From the NCBI GenBank assembly GCA_034436335.1, contig DAOTVO010000032.1, positions 1-57,980 on the forward strand: DNA of 57,980 bases. The letters are read 5' to 3'. The notes under the pieces are model-generated. The model saw only the letters and a list, made by a program, of their open reading frames with translations, had not been told where the DNA came from and ran no database searches. Made by a program: the position numbers and the translations under genes. Source of the DNA: UBA877 sp034436335. Its GTDB lineage: Bacteria; Chloroflexota; Anaerolineae; Anaerolineales; Villigracilaceae. Of the stretch, positions 22,834 to 31,759 are shown piece after piece. How positions within the stretch are numbered: position 1 is the first letter of the stretch; each line of letters opens with the position of its first letter.

Positions 22834-25800
22834 ATGAACCGCCGTCTCCTCTCCCTTGCCCGTGGACCGCGCCTGCCGCTGCTGGTCACCATTCTTTCCG
22901 GCCTGCTGGCCGGCTGGCTGACCATCGGCCAGGCGCGCGGCCTGAGCCTCATCGTGGACGGCGTCTTCCTCGGTGGGCAGACCTGGGCGGATGTGCGCGG
23001 CCTGCTCCTCGTTTTGCTGGCTCTCATCGGGGGGCGCGCCCTGCTGGCCTGGCTGACGGAGGTCAGCGCCAACGCGGTCGCGGTTGCCGTCAAGGACGAC
23101 CTGCGCGCCCGTCTGTTTGCCAAAATCGAAGCCCTCGGGCCGGCTTTCGTGCGCGGCGAGCGCACCGGCGAACTGACGGCGGCGGCCATCGAGGGCGTCG
23201 AGGCGCTGGATGCCTACTTCAGTCAGTACCTGCCGCAACTGGTCATCACCGCCCTGGTGCCGTTGAGCGTTTTGCTCTTCGTTTTTCCCCTTGATCCGCT
23301 TTCCGGCTTCGTTCTGCTCGTCACCGCGCCGCTCATCCCGCTCTTCATGATTTTGATCGGCAAGGGCGCAGAGGCCGTCACCAAGCGTCAATATGAAACG
23401 CTCAGCCGCCTCTCGGCGCATTTTCTGGACAGCCTGCAGGGGCTGACCACGCTCAAGACCTTTGGACGCTCGAAGGCGCACGTCCGCTCGATTGCCGAGG
23501 CCAGCAACCGCTTCCGCGACGTGACCCTCAGCGTGCTGCGCGTCACCTTCCTCTCTGCATTGGCGCTGGAACTCATCGCCACCCTCAGCACAGCGATCGT
23601 TGCCGTGGAGGTCGGGCTGCGCCTGCTTTACGGGCATCTGCCCTTCGACAAAGCCCTCTTCCTGCTCATCCTGGCCCCGGAATTCTACATTCCCCTGCGC
23701 ATGCTCGGGCTGCGCTTCCACGCCGGCATGGCCGGGACAACCGCAGCGCGGCGTATTTTTGAGATTCTCGATATCAGAGAAGAGCGAGTGGAGAGTAGAG
23801 AACCGAAAGGAAGAACAGGACAGTTCTCTTCTCTCTCTTTCTTTGCTCTCTCTTATACCTACCCCGGCGATACCGAGCCAACCCTCAAGGACATCCACCT
23901 CGAAATTCGCGCCGGGGAGCATGTGGCGCTGGTGGGGCCGAGCGGGGCGGGGAAGTCCACTCTCGTCTCGCTGCTGCTGGGTTTTATCCGCCCGGATGCA
24001 GGTGAAATACTCACCCACTACGGGGAAAACTCCATCGTCCACCGTCCACCGTCCGGCGAAGAAATTGCCTGGGTGCCGCAATTGCCCTACCTGTTCCATG
24101 ATACGATTGCGAATAACTTGCGTATAGCAAAGGACAATGCGTCGCAAGAGGAACTGGAGGCAGCCGCCCGCGCCGCGCATCTGGAGGAATTCATCCGCTC
24201 CCTGCCGCAGGGCTACGAGACGGTCATCGGCGAAGAAGGGGCGCGCCTCAGCGGCGGACAGGCTCAGCGGCTGGCCTTGGCGCGCGCCTTCCTGAAGAAC
24301 GCGCCCATTCTCATCCTCGATGAACCCACCTCCAGCCTCGACCCGCAGACGGAGGCCGCCCTCGAAGAATCCACCCGCCGCCTGATGCAGGGACGCACCG
24401 TCATTACCATCGCCCACCGCCTCAACACCGTTGCCCGCGCCGATAAGATTGTCGTCTTGGAGGCAGGGCGCATTGTGGAAATGGGCGCTCACCGCGACCT
24501 GCTGGCGCGTCATGGCCTCTATGCCCGCCTGGTGGGGGATGTTTTAGCCGAAAGCCAACAGTCGAAACTCGCTCTCGATTTCCGCTCTTCGATCTTCGAC
24601 TCTGAACTCTCCGAACCTGCCTCCATTTCTCATCCTCCATCCTCCATTTCCCCTCGATCCTCCACCCTCCTCCGCCTGCTCGGTTTCCTGCGCGGCGCGT
24701 GGGGCGGGGTGGCGCTCTCGGTCCTCCTCGGCGCGGTGACGATTGCTGCCTCGGTCGGCTTGATGGGCGCTTCGTCCTGGCTGATTTCGATGGCTGCGCT
24801 GCATCCCTCCATTGCTGAGCTGCAGGTTGCCATTGTCGGCGTGCGTTTCTTCGGCATCCTGCGCGGCGTAGCGCGTTACCTGGAGCGCCTGGTCTCGCAC
24901 GGCGTCACCTTCCGCCTGCTGGCGCGCCTGCGCGTCTGGTTCTACGAGAAACTAGAGCCGCTTGCCCCGGCGCGGCTGATGACCTACCGAGTCGGCGATC
25001 TGCTCAACCGCATTGTGGCCGATGTGGAGACGCTTGAAAACTTCTACGTGCGCGCTGTGGCTCCGCCGTTGGTGGCTGTAGTAATCGTCTTGGGGACGGC
25101 GCTTTTCCTGGGAGGGAATGCTCCTGAACTGGGATGGATATACTTCGGGTTTGCCTTCTTGCTGGGAGGGATTCTGCCCTTCATCGCCCACTTTGTCAGC
25201 CGCAGGCCCGGCGCAGCGCTGACCGACCTGCGAGCAGCGCTGCGAGTGCGGGCGGTGGACTACATTCAAGGTTTGCCCGATTTGCTTGCCTTTGGCCGCG
25301 GCGCCGATTACCGGGCGCGACTCCAAGATGCAGGACGCGGCTACGGACGCGCCCAACGGCACATGGCGCAAGTGACAGGCTTGTCCGGCGCGGCGGGGGT
25401 GCTGCTTGCCAACCTGGGAATGTGGTCGGTGCTGGCGCTGTCCATCCCGCTTGTTTCCTCCGGCCGCTTGGACGGGGTGATGCTGGCGGTGCTGGCGCTC
25501 ATGGCGCAGGCCAGTTTCGAGGCTGTCCAGCCCCTGCCGCTGGCGGCGCAGATGCTCGCTTCCAGCCTGGCCTCGGCGCGGCGCTTGTTTGAGATGGTGG
25601 ATGCAAGAGAAGAGAAGAGAGAACAGAAAGAAGAGAAGAGCGAGAAGGGAGGAGAGAAACGGTTCTCTGCTCTCTCTATCTCTGCTCTCTCATTTGCTTA
25701 CCCTGGCGCGGAGAGACCGGCCCTGCGGGAAGTCAGTTTCGACCTGCCGCCGGGTAAGAAGATGGCCATCGTCGGGCCGAGCGGAGCGGGCAAGTCCACG

Positions 25801-26409
25801 CTGGTCAGCCTTCTGTTGCGCTTCTGGGATGCCCCGCCGGGGAGCATCCGGCTGGATGGCCGCGACCTGCTCGAGGTCCCGGAAGAAGCGGCGCGGGCGG
25901 CCTTTGGCGTTATTTCCCAGCGTACCTACCTGTTCAACGCTTCCATTCGCGAGAATCTGTTGCTTGCCAATCCCTCGGCCACGCAGGAGCAAATTGAGCA
26001 GGCGGCGCGGCTAGCCGGAATCCACGACTTCATCATCGGCCTGCCGCAAGGGTACGAGACGCCGACCGGCGAGCGCGGCCTGCGCCTTTCGGGCGGCGAG
26101 CGCCAGCGGCTGGCGATTGCGCGTGCCCTCCTGCGCGCCTCTCCCATCCTTCTGCTCGATGAGCCGACCGCCAACCTCGACCCACTCACCGAGCAGCGCA
26201 TTCTGGAAAATATTTTTGCCCTGGCAGAAGGGCGTTCCCTGCTGTTGATTACGCACCGCCTCATTGGGCTGGAGGCGATGGACGAGATTCTCGTCCTCGA
26301 GGGCGGTCGGGTGGTGGAGCGCGGCATCCATGCCGATTTGTTGCGGGCGAGCGGTTTGTATCGGCAAATGTATGCCTTGCAGCAGCGGATTTTGGATGAG
26401 AATTTGTAG
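22834..26409 (+). CDS. cydDC: CydD-CydC fused heterodimeric ABC exporter (glutathione/cysteine)
   Basis: 1191 residues, two complete ABC half-transporters in one chain. The first half (CydD-like) has six helices from about residue 10 to 300, Walker A GPSGAGKST, signature LSGGQAQR and Walker B ILILDEPTS. The second (CydC-like) has helices from about 610 to 900, Walker A GPSGAGKST, signature LSGGERQR and ILLLDEPTA. Known CydDC exports thiols and is needed for cytochrome bd assembly; bd genes are absent here, so it may serve the nearby heme-copper oxidase. Low-complexity insertions occur before both nucleotide-binding domains and in the linker. Confidence 0.88.
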   Translation: MNRRLLSLARGPRLPLLVTILSGLLAGWLTIGQARGLSLIVDGVFLGGQTWADVRGLLLVLLALIGGRALLAWLTEVSANAVAVAVKDDLRARLFAKIEALGPAFVRGERTGELTAAAIEGVEALDAYFSQYLPQLVITALVPLSVLLFVFPLDPLSGFVLLVTAPLIPLFMILIGKGAEAVTKRQYETLSRLSAHFLDSLQGLTTLKTFGRSKAHVRSIAEASNRFRDVTLSVLRVTFLSALALELIATLSTAIVAVEVGLRLLYGHLPFDKALFLLILAPEFYIPLRMLGLRFHAGMAGTTAARRIFEILDIREERVESREPKGRTGQFSSLSFFALSYTYPGDTEPTLKDIHLEIRAGEHVALVGPSGAGKSTLVSLLLGFIRPDAGEILTHYGENSIVHRPPSGEEIAWVPQLPYLFHDTIANNLRIAKDNASQEELEAAARAAHLEEFIRSLPQGYETVIGEEGARLSGGQAQRLALARAFLKNAPILILDEPTSSLDPQTEAALEESTRRLMQGRTVITIAHRLNTVARADKIVVLEAGRIVEMGAHRDLLARHGLYARLVGDVLAESQQSKLALDFRSSIFDSELSEPASISHPPSSISPRSSTLLRLLGFLRGAWGGVALSVLLGAVTIAASVGLMGASSWLISMAALHPSIAELQVAIVGVRFFGILRGVARYLERLVSHGVTFRLLARLRVWFYEKLEPLAPARLMTYRVGDLLNRIVADVETLENFYVRAVAPPLVAVVIVLGTALFLGGNAPELGWIYFGFAFLLGGILPFIAHFVSRRPGAALTDLRAALRVRAVDYIQGLPDLLAFGRGADYRARLQDAGRGYGRAQRHMAQVTGLSGAAGVLLANLGMWSVLALSIPLVSSGRLDGVMLAVLALMAQASFEAVQPLPLAAQMLASSLASARRLFEMVDAREEKREQKEEKSEKGGEKRFSALSISALSFAYPGAERPALREVSFDLPPGKKMAIVGPSGAGKSTLVSLLLRFWDAPPGSIRLDGRDLLEVPEEAARAAFGVISQRTYLFNASIRENLLLANPSATQEQIEQAARLAGIHDFIIGLPQGYETPTGERGLRLSGGERQRLAIARALLRASPILLLDEPTANLDPLTEQRILENIFALAEGRSLLLITHRLIGLEAMDEILVLEGGRVVERGIHADLLRASGLYRQMYALQQRILDENL
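23776..23855. repeat. Low-complexity inverted repeat inside cydDC, before the first NBD
   Basis: Purine-rich GAGAGTAGAGAAC (23791-23803) pairs with GTTCTCTTCTCTC (23823-23835) with one mismatch; outer GAGA and TCTC tracts extend it. It encodes a charged stretch then Ser/Phe just before ALSYTYPG, the A-loop. Confidence 0.75.
24556..24665. repeat. Low-complexity TCC/TCGA tract in the cydDC interdomain linker
   Basis: Tracts such as TCTTCGATCTTCGACTC and TCCTCCATCCTCCATTTC encode a Ser/Pro-rich linker between the CydD and CydC halves. Composition differs from the surrounding GC-rich coding sequence. Confidence 0.6.
25605..25690. repeat. Low-complexity inverted repeat inside cydDC, before the second NBD
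   Basis: AGAGAAGAGAAGAGAGAAC and GGAGAGAAAC face GGTTCTCTGCTCTCTC and TCTGCTCTCTC. It encodes EEKREQKEEKSEK then FSALSISALSFAYPG. It is at the position homologous to the 23776-23855 element. Confidence 0.75.
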
Positions 26410-26419
26410 AGAATCCTGC

Positions 26420-26448
26420 TTGCATGGCCTTTGTTTGCGTGCTATAAT
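26420..26448 (+). promoter_or_regulatory. Promoter of rho
   Basis: TTGCAT, 17-base spacer, perfect TATAAT with TGC before it (extended -10). The start point would be near 26455, giving a leader of about 170 bases. Confidence 0.75.
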
Positions 26449-26544
26449 GCCGTTGACACTTTGGCCGCTTGCATCCTTCCTGACTGGATGGCAAGTTGAT
26501 TGAGCGAGATCTTCTACCCAGCCTCCTGACAACCCGAGTTTGTA

Positions 26545-26580
26545 AACAAGCCTGCCCTGGGGGCGCTTGTTGAGGTTTTG
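26545..26580 (+). promoter_or_regulatory. Hairpin with short T tract in the rho leader (possible attenuator)
   Basis: AACAAGC (26545-26551) pairs with GCTTGTT (26565-26571), with an inner GCCC/GGGC extension, followed by GAGGTTTT. It lies 55 bases before the rho ATG. rho is autoregulated through its leader in other bacteria; whether this hairpin does that is untested. Confidence 0.4.
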
Positions 26581-26626
26581 CATCCCACTCTCCATTCATC
26601 ACAAATCCATTGAACAAAGACAACCT

Positions 26627-27904
26627 ATGAACATTCTCGAACTCGAAAACAAACCGCTTGCCGAATTGCGCGCCATGGGCAAGGAACTTAACGTGCCGAA
26701 TGCGCATCGTTTGAAGAAAGAAGCGCTCATTCTGGCTCTCTGTCAGGCCGAAGCCGCCCAGCAGGGCATCGAAATGCGCGGCGGTATTCTCGAAATTATG
26801 AGCGAGGGCATCGGCTTCCTGCGTTCGGCGCGCTACAGCGTCAGCGAAGACGATGTCTACGTCTCGCAGGCGCAACTTCGGCGTTATGAATTGCGCTCCG
26901 GCGACTTGGTGCTCGGTCATGTGCGCCCGCCGCGCGAATCGGAGCGGCACTGGGGACTCATCAAGGTCGAGAGCGTCAACGGCCTCGACCCCGAAGAGGC
27001 GCGCCACCGTCCCCGTTTCGAGGACCAGACGCCCATCTTCCCCGATAAACGCTTCGACCTCGAGACCGAACGCGAGATTCTGGCGACCCGCCTCATTAAC
27101 CTGATTGTTCCCATCGGACGCGGCCAACGCGGACTCATCGTCTCGCCGCCCAAGGCCGGCAAGACCACCATCCTGAAGCAGATTGCCAACGGCATCTCCA
27201 AACAGTATCCCGATGTTCATCTGATGGTAGCGCTCATTGGCGAGCGCCCCGAAGAAGTGACCGACATGGACCGCTCGGTGGACGCCGAAGTGATTGCCTC
27301 CACCTTCGACGAACCGGTCACCTCGCACGTCCGCACGGCAGAAATTGCTCTCGACCGCGCCAAACGGCTGGTGGAAATCGGTCGCCATGTGGTCATCCTG
27401 ATGGATTCGATTACCCGTCTGGCGCGTGCCTATAACCTGGTGGTCAACCCCTCCGGGCGCACGCTTTCGGGCGGCATGGACCCTTCGGCGCTCTATCCGC
27501 CCAAGCATTTCTTCGGCGCGGCGCGCAACCTCGAGGAGGGCGGCTCGCTGACCATCATCGCCACCTGTCTGGTAGATACCGGCTCCCGCCTCGATGACGT
27601 GGTGTACGAAGAATTCAAAGGCACCGGGAATATGGAATTGCACCTCTCGCGCAAACTACAGGAGCGGCGCATCTTCCCGGCGGTGGACATCGAGCGCTCC
27701 TCTACCCGCCGCGAAGACCTGCTCCTGCCGCCGGATGTCCTGCAGCGTGTCTGGACGATGCGCCGCATGTATATTCAGATGGTCTCCCCGCCGCCGCAGG
27801 GCGCGGGCATGGACCCCTCGGTTGCCACCGAGGCGATACTTCAGCGCCTTGCAAAAACAAAAAACAACCAAGAATTCTTGGATACGCTTACCGACAGCCT
27901 ATGA
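26627..27904 (+). CDS. rho: Transcription termination factor Rho
   Basis: 425 residues from ATG 26627; an upstream in-frame ATG in the leader is unlikely because it adds residues foreign to Rho. Domains in order: N-terminal helix bundle (LELENKPLAELRAMGKELN), cold-shock-like RNA-binding domain with GFLRSARYSVSEDDVYVS, then the RecA-type ATPase with Walker A PPKAGKTTILKQIA, Walker B VVILMDSITRLARAYN and the Q-loop/R-loop segments GGMDPSALYPPKHFFGAARN. The hexamer threads RNA and ends transcription. Its stop overlaps the next gene's start. Confidence 0.97.
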   Translation: MNILELENKPLAELRAMGKELNVPNAHRLKKEALILALCQAEAAQQGIEMRGGILEIMSEGIGFLRSARYSVSEDDVYVSQAQLRRYELRSGDLVLGHVRPPRESERHWGLIKVESVNGLDPEEARHRPRFEDQTPIFPDKRFDLETEREILATRLINLIVPIGRGQRGLIVSPPKAGKTTILKQIANGISKQYPDVHLMVALIGERPEEVTDMDRSVDAEVIASTFDEPVTSHVRTAEIALDRAKRLVEIGRHVVILMDSITRLARAYNLVVNPSGRTLSGGMDPSALYPPKHFFGAARNLEEGGSLTIIATCLVDTGSRLDDVVYEEFKGTGNMELHLSRKLQERRIFPAVDIERSSTRREDLLLPPDVLQRVWTMRRMYIQMVSPPPQGAGMDPSVATEAILQRLAKTKNNQEFLDTLTDSL

Positions 27905-28962
27905 AATTTATCCGTACGATTTCCGAGTCCCCGCGCCTGTTTGGAATTGTCAGTTGGACTCTGACGACGCTGATTGTGGCCGGCTTGCTGGGCTTTGCCT
28001 TCTGGCGCATTCAGCCCGTCCTGGCGCGTCCCGCGCCTCTGCCCACCTTTACGCCCGAGGAGACGGGCAGTGCGCCGGCGGTTACAGACTCGCTTCAACC
28101 GTCCGGGGGCGAAGCCGCCATCGTCCGCAAAGTGGAATTGCAGACTTCCTTCGACCCGAGTATCACCTACAAAGTTCAGACCTACAAAGTCAAACGCGGC
28201 GACTCGGTTTTTGCCATCGCCAAAGCCTTCAATCTGAAACCGGAAACGATCCTGTGGGCAAACTACGATATCCTGCAGGACAGTCCCGACAGCATCCGCG
28301 CCGGTCAAGTGTTGAACATTCCCCCCATTGACGGCGTCTATTACCAGTGGCGGGAGGGCGACAGCCTCGAATCGGTGGCCGATGAGTTCGATGTCAGCGT
28401 GGACGACATCCTCAACTGGCCCGGCAATTCTATTGACCTGACCAACCCGCAAATCGAGCCGGGGACGTACGTCATGATCCCTGGCGGGCAGCGCGAATTT
28501 GTGCAGTGGATTATCCCCACTGTGGCAACCGGACGCTCCGGAACGGCTTCGGTGGGCGGCACGGCCTGCGGCGCGGGACCGGTGGGCAGCACCGCGTTCA
28601 TCTGGCCGACCGGCCAGCATTGGGTTTCGGGCAATGATTATTGGTCTGGCCACTTGGCGATTGACATTGCCGCCGGGGAAGGCGCTCCCGTCTGGGCGGC
28701 GGACGCCGGCACGGTGACGATGGCCCAAGGCGGCTGGAACTACGGCTACGGCAATGTGGTCATGATTGACCACAACAACGGCTATGTGACTCTCTACGGC
28801 CACTTGAGCCAAATCAACGTTGTTCCCTGTCAGGGCGTTTCGGCCGGGCAGTTGATTGGCTTGGCGGGCAACACGGGCAACTCCTTCGGCGCACACCTGC
28901 ACTTTGAAGTGCGGCTTAATGGCGGTTTTGTCAACCCATGGTACGTGCTGCCTCCGCCGTAG
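27901..28962 (+). CDS. LysM and M23 peptidase (secreted cell-wall hydrolase)
   Basis: 353 residues. One membrane helix near the N-terminus (LTTLIVAGLLGFAFWRI), a Pro/Thr-rich linker, then two LysM modules (YKVKRGDSVFAIAKAFNLKP with AGQVLNIPP; YQWREGDSLESVADEFDVSV with GTYVMIPGG). The C-terminal M23 domain has the zinc residues HLAID (HxxxD) and HLHFE (HxH) with YGNVVMIDHNNGYVTLYGHL between. Such proteins bind and cut peptidoglycan. It is coupled to rho by ATGA overlap, an unexpected pairing probably reflecting co-transcription. Confidence 0.92.
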   Translation: MKFIRTISESPRLFGIVSWTLTTLIVAGLLGFAFWRIQPVLARPAPLPTFTPEETGSAPAVTDSLQPSGGEAAIVRKVELQTSFDPSITYKVQTYKVKRGDSVFAIAKAFNLKPETILWANYDILQDSPDSIRAGQVLNIPPIDGVYYQWREGDSLESVADEFDVSVDDILNWPGNSIDLTNPQIEPGTYVMIPGGQREFVQWIIPTVATGRSGTASVGGTACGAGPVGSTAFIWPTGQHWVSGNDYWSGHLAIDIAAGEGAPVWAADAGTVTMAQGGWNYGYGNVVMIDHNNGYVTLYGHLSQINVVPCQGVSAGQLIGLAGNTGNSFGAHLHFEVRLNGGFVNPWYVLPPP

Positions 28963-28970
28963 AAAAATTT

Positions 28971-28999
28971 CCTCCCGCCGCAGGCGGGAGGTTGCTTTT
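28971..28999 (+). terminator. Rho-independent terminator after the M23 peptidase gene
   Basis: Nine-base perfect stem CCTCCCGCC/GGCGGGAGG, loop GCA, then TTGCTTTT. Confidence 0.85.
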
Positions 29000-29018
29000 C
29001 AGGCCTGGATGACCTTCT

Positions 29019-29795
29019 ATGAACGAAGAGCAAATTCGCCGTGCGCTCACCCGCCTCCCGCTGGGTGAATTACGCTTCTTCGAGCGTACCGGCTCGACGA
29101 ACGATATTGCCCTGGCTTGGGCAGCGGGCGGCGCACCGGACCTGAGCCTGGTCTGCGCGGAGGAACAGACCTCCGGCCGCGGCCGCGGCGCGCGCCAATG
29201 GTTCACCCCGCCGGGCGCGGCGCTGGCCTTCAGTCTTCTCCTGCGGCCGCATGAACGGGAAATCCCCTCCTTGTCCCGTTTTTCTGGTTTGGGGGCGCTG
29301 GCCGTCTGCGAGGCGCTCGAAGGGCGGGGCTTGTCTCCTCAAATCAAATGGCCAAACGATGTCTTGCTCAACGGGCGCAAAGTCTGCGGGATTTTGGCCG
29401 AGGCCGTCTGGCTGGGCGAAAGGCTGGATTGCGTGGTTCTGGGCATTGGCCTGAACGTCACGCCGGCCTCCGTCCCTCCGGCGGAATGTTTGTCCTTTCC
29501 GGCGACCAGCGTAGAGACGGAAAGCGGCAAGCGGGTCAATCGTCCTTGTCTCTTGGCGGATATTCTGCGTTCTCTGATTGGCTGGCGGGATCGGATGGCC
29601 GAGCATGCTTTCCTGCAAGCCTGGGAAGAGCGGCTGGCTTTCCGCGGTCAGGAGGTGCAAATTCTAGGGGGGGAAACGCCCCTCTCCGGCACGGTGGAGG
29701 GGTTGGAAGCCGATGGCGGTTTGCGCCTGCGTCTCGCCAACGGTGAGGTCAGGCAGGTTTCGGTGGGTGAAGTTCACCTGCGTCCGCTTGTGTGA
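29019..29795 (+). CDS. birA: Biotin--[acetyl-CoA-carboxylase] ligase (no HTH domain)
   Basis: 258 residues. The catalytic domain shows ERTGSTNDIALAWA, the biotin/ATP loop GRGRGARQWFTPPG (GRGRxGR-like), and KWPNDVLLNGRKVCGILAE, followed by the C-terminal SH3-like domain (LSGTVEGLEADGGLRLRLANG). The N-terminal winged-helix repressor domain of E. coli BirA is missing, so it is a ligase only. It attaches biotin to carboxylase carrier proteins; none are encoded here. The ATG follows the previous terminator by 20 bases. Confidence 0.93.
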   Translation: MNEEQIRRALTRLPLGELRFFERTGSTNDIALAWAAGGAPDLSLVCAEEQTSGRGRGARQWFTPPGAALAFSLLLRPHEREIPSLSRFSGLGALAVCEALEGRGLSPQIKWPNDVLLNGRKVCGILAEAVWLGERLDCVVLGIGLNVTPASVPPAECLSFPATSVETESGKRVNRPCLLADILRSLIGWRDRMAEHAFLQAWEERLAFRGQEVQILGGETPLSGTVEGLEADGGLRLRLANGEVRQVSVGEVHLRPLV

Positions 29796-29801
29796 TATAC
29801 T
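29793..29801 (+). promoter_or_regulatory. Extended -10 box before the 86-residue gene
   Basis: TGATATACT (TGn plus TATACT) overlaps the birA stop codon TGA, 18 bases before the next ATG. A short leader would still include GGAGG. Confidence 0.4.
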
Positions 29802-29818
29802 TTTTGCGGAGGTGAGTT

Positions 29819-30079
29819 ATGTTCGAGAACTTGCGTAACGAAGCCGGATTTATCGAGGACGAGGAACCGGAGGTTCCCGAAACGCCGGTCAATGCGCCCA
29901 AGAAAAAGCCCACTGCGGCCAAGCCGGTTTACAAGCGCCGCCGCACCTTCGACCAGATCACCGGCACCACGCCGTTTCAGCGTTTCATCCTGGCCTCCAT
30001 GCTCCTGGTTACCGTCTGCCTGCTTGGTACAATGCTGTTGTTGATTACCGAAAAGATTGTGCCTGATTTTCTGTATTGA
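29819..30079 (+). CDS. Small membrane protein of unknown function
   Basis: 86 residues. An acidic N-terminus (FENLRNEAGFIEDEEPEVPE), a Lys/Pro/Ala-rich middle with KRRRTFDQITGTTPFQRF, and one C-terminal helix (FILASMLLVTVCLLGTMLLLI), giving a type with the soluble part in the cytoplasm by the positive-inside rule. GCGGAGG is at a good distance from ATG. No family recognised. It stands after birA and before a strong terminator. Confidence 0.7.
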   Translation: MFENLRNEAGFIEDEEPEVPETPVNAPKKKPTAAKPVYKRRRTFDQITGTTPFQRFILASMLLVTVCLLGTMLLLITEKIVPDFLY

Positions 30080-30100
30080 GTTACCCTTGCCAGAAACGAA

Positions 30101-30130
30101 ACAGCCGCCCATCGAGAGCGGCTGTTTTTG
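30101..30130 (+). terminator. Rho-independent terminator between convergent genes
   Basis: Stem ACAGCCGC/GCGGCTGT, nine-base loop, then TTTTTG. The reverse strand also has a T-rich tail, so it may serve the GltD-like gene that ends at 30147 on the minus strand. Confidence 0.85.
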
Positions 30131-30146
30131 TTCGTTTTTCGTCTTT

Positions 30147-31583
30147 TTACTTCCTTTTCAGGTATTCATCAATTGCCAGGGCGGCCTTGCGCCCGCTGAC
30201 CATCGCCGTGACCACGAGGTCAGGGCCGGTGACCACATCCCCGCCGGCAAAGACTCCCTCGCGGGTGGTGACCCCGGTTTCGCGGTCGATGACGGTGATG
30301 AGGCCCCAGTCGTGGGTTTCCAGGCCGGGGGTCGTCTCGCCAAGCACGGGGTCGGGCCAGTAGCCGAGAGCCTTAATGGCAGTGTCGGCAGCGACGCTGA
30401 AGTTTGAGCCTTCCACCGGCACAGGTTTGCGGCGGCCTTTGGCGTCTGGTTCGCCCAAGCGCATTTCGATGCACTCGATGGCGGCCAAGCGGCCATCTTC
30501 CCCGGCGATGAAGCGCACCGGCTGGGTCAGGAAGCGGAACTTCGCCCCTTCTTCTTTTGCCATCTGGCGGTCTTTCTTGCCGCCGGGCATTTCTTTCTCG
30601 GTGCGGCGGTAGAGACAGGTGACTTCTTCCGCGCCCATGCGCAAAGCCGTGCGCAGACAGTCGGAGGCTGTGTCGCCGCCGCCGATGACCACGACGCGCT
30701 TCCCGATGGCCGGTTTTTCGCGTTTATTGGGCGGGAGCAGATTCGGGTCGGTATTAGCGCGCATCAGAAAGTCGGTCGCCTCGTAGACGCCGGGCAGGTC
30801 TTCGCCGGGGATTTCCATCTTGGCGTCAATCCCTACACCAACACCGATGAAGACGGCATCAAAGCCTTCCTTGAACAGATCGTCAATCGTTTTGTCCTTG
30901 CCGATGTAGGTGTTGCCGACGAACTGGGCCCCGGCTTTTTCATAGTCGCCCCAGCGGCAGAAGAAGACTTCCTTGGCGAGTTTGAAGTTTGGGATGCCAT
31001 ATACCAGCAGGCCGCCGGGGGCGGGCTTGGAGTCGAAGAAGGTGACGGCATGGCCCATCTGGAGCAGTTGCTCGGCGCAGCCCAGGCTGGCCGGGCCGGC
31101 ACCGATTAAGGCCACTTTCTTGCCGGTCGGTTTGCCGACCGGAATGGCAACGCCGGCCACCTTGCGCTCGTAGCAGGTGACGAAAGTTTCCAGCGGGCCG
31201 CACAGCACCGGTTCGTGGGTTTTGTTTAACACACAAGATCCCTGGCAGAGTTGGTCGTGCGGGCAGACGCGGGAGCAGATTTCCGGCAGGGAACTGGTTT
31301 CACGGTAAAGTTGCGCAGCCTCTATGTAACGTCCCTGTTCGATAAGCCACATGGCCGAGGGAATGTCGTTATGGCAGGGACAGGCCAGCATGCAGGGAGC
31401 CGGGTCGGGGCAGTGAATGCAGCGGGCGGCTTCCTGCATGGCGCGGTCAGAGTCGAGGGGGATGACCACGTCGCCAAAGTCGCAGACGCGTTCGGTGGGG
31501 GGGCGCAGCGACAGGTCCTGATAAGGCGTGTAAACGCGCGCTTTGCGGTCGATTTCCAAATATTCGCTGGGTATGTTTTGCAT
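30147..31583 (-). CDS. GltD-like NAD(P)H-dependent FAD/Fe-S oxidoreductase
   Basis: 478 residues from ATG 31583, which has GGAGG five bases upstream; a TTG twelve bases earlier is inside that site. The N-terminus carries cysteines for two 4Fe-4S clusters (CIHCPDPAPCMLACPCHNDIP and ICSRVCPHDQLCQGSC). FAD motif GAGPASLGCAEQL (about residue 145) and NAD(P) motif VIGGGDTASDCLRTALRMGA (about 275) follow, with the GDVVTGPDLVVTAMVSGRKAA end motif. It matches the glutamate synthase small subunit and related NfnB/SudA-type enzymes. No large subunit is adjacent, so its electron partner is unknown. Confidence 0.85.
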   Translation of the reverse strand: MQNIPSEYLEIDRKARVYTPYQDLSLRPPTERVCDFGDVVIPLDSDRAMQEAARCIHCPDPAPCMLACPCHNDIPSAMWLIEQGRYIEAAQLYRETSSLPEICSRVCPHDQLCQGSCVLNKTHEPVLCGPLETFVTCYERKVAGVAIPVGKPTGKKVALIGAGPASLGCAEQLLQMGHAVTFFDSKPAPGGLLVYGIPNFKLAKEVFFCRWGDYEKAGAQFVGNTYIGKDKTIDDLFKEGFDAVFIGVGVGIDAKMEIPGEDLPGVYEATDFLMRANTDPNLLPPNKREKPAIGKRVVVIGGGDTASDCLRTALRMGAEEVTCLYRRTEKEMPGGKKDRQMAKEEGAKFRFLTQPVRFIAGEDGRLAAIECIEMRLGEPDAKGRRKPVPVEGSNFSVAADTAIKALGYWPDPVLGETTPGLETHDWGLITVIDRETGVTTREGVFAGGDVVTGPDLVVTAMVSGRKAALAIDEYLKRK

Positions 31584-31759
31584 AGGTGCCTCCAAAAACT
31601 ACCGGCTAACTCTGACCATTTCGATACATAATACTCAAACTTGGCCTGCGTACACAGGCTTAAATGTCACCAATGATAGCGACAATCATCACAAAGTCAC
31701 TTATGTAAAAAATCCCGTCCAGCGCGGGGAGTTTCCGAATAAAGTAATGACAAGATGCG

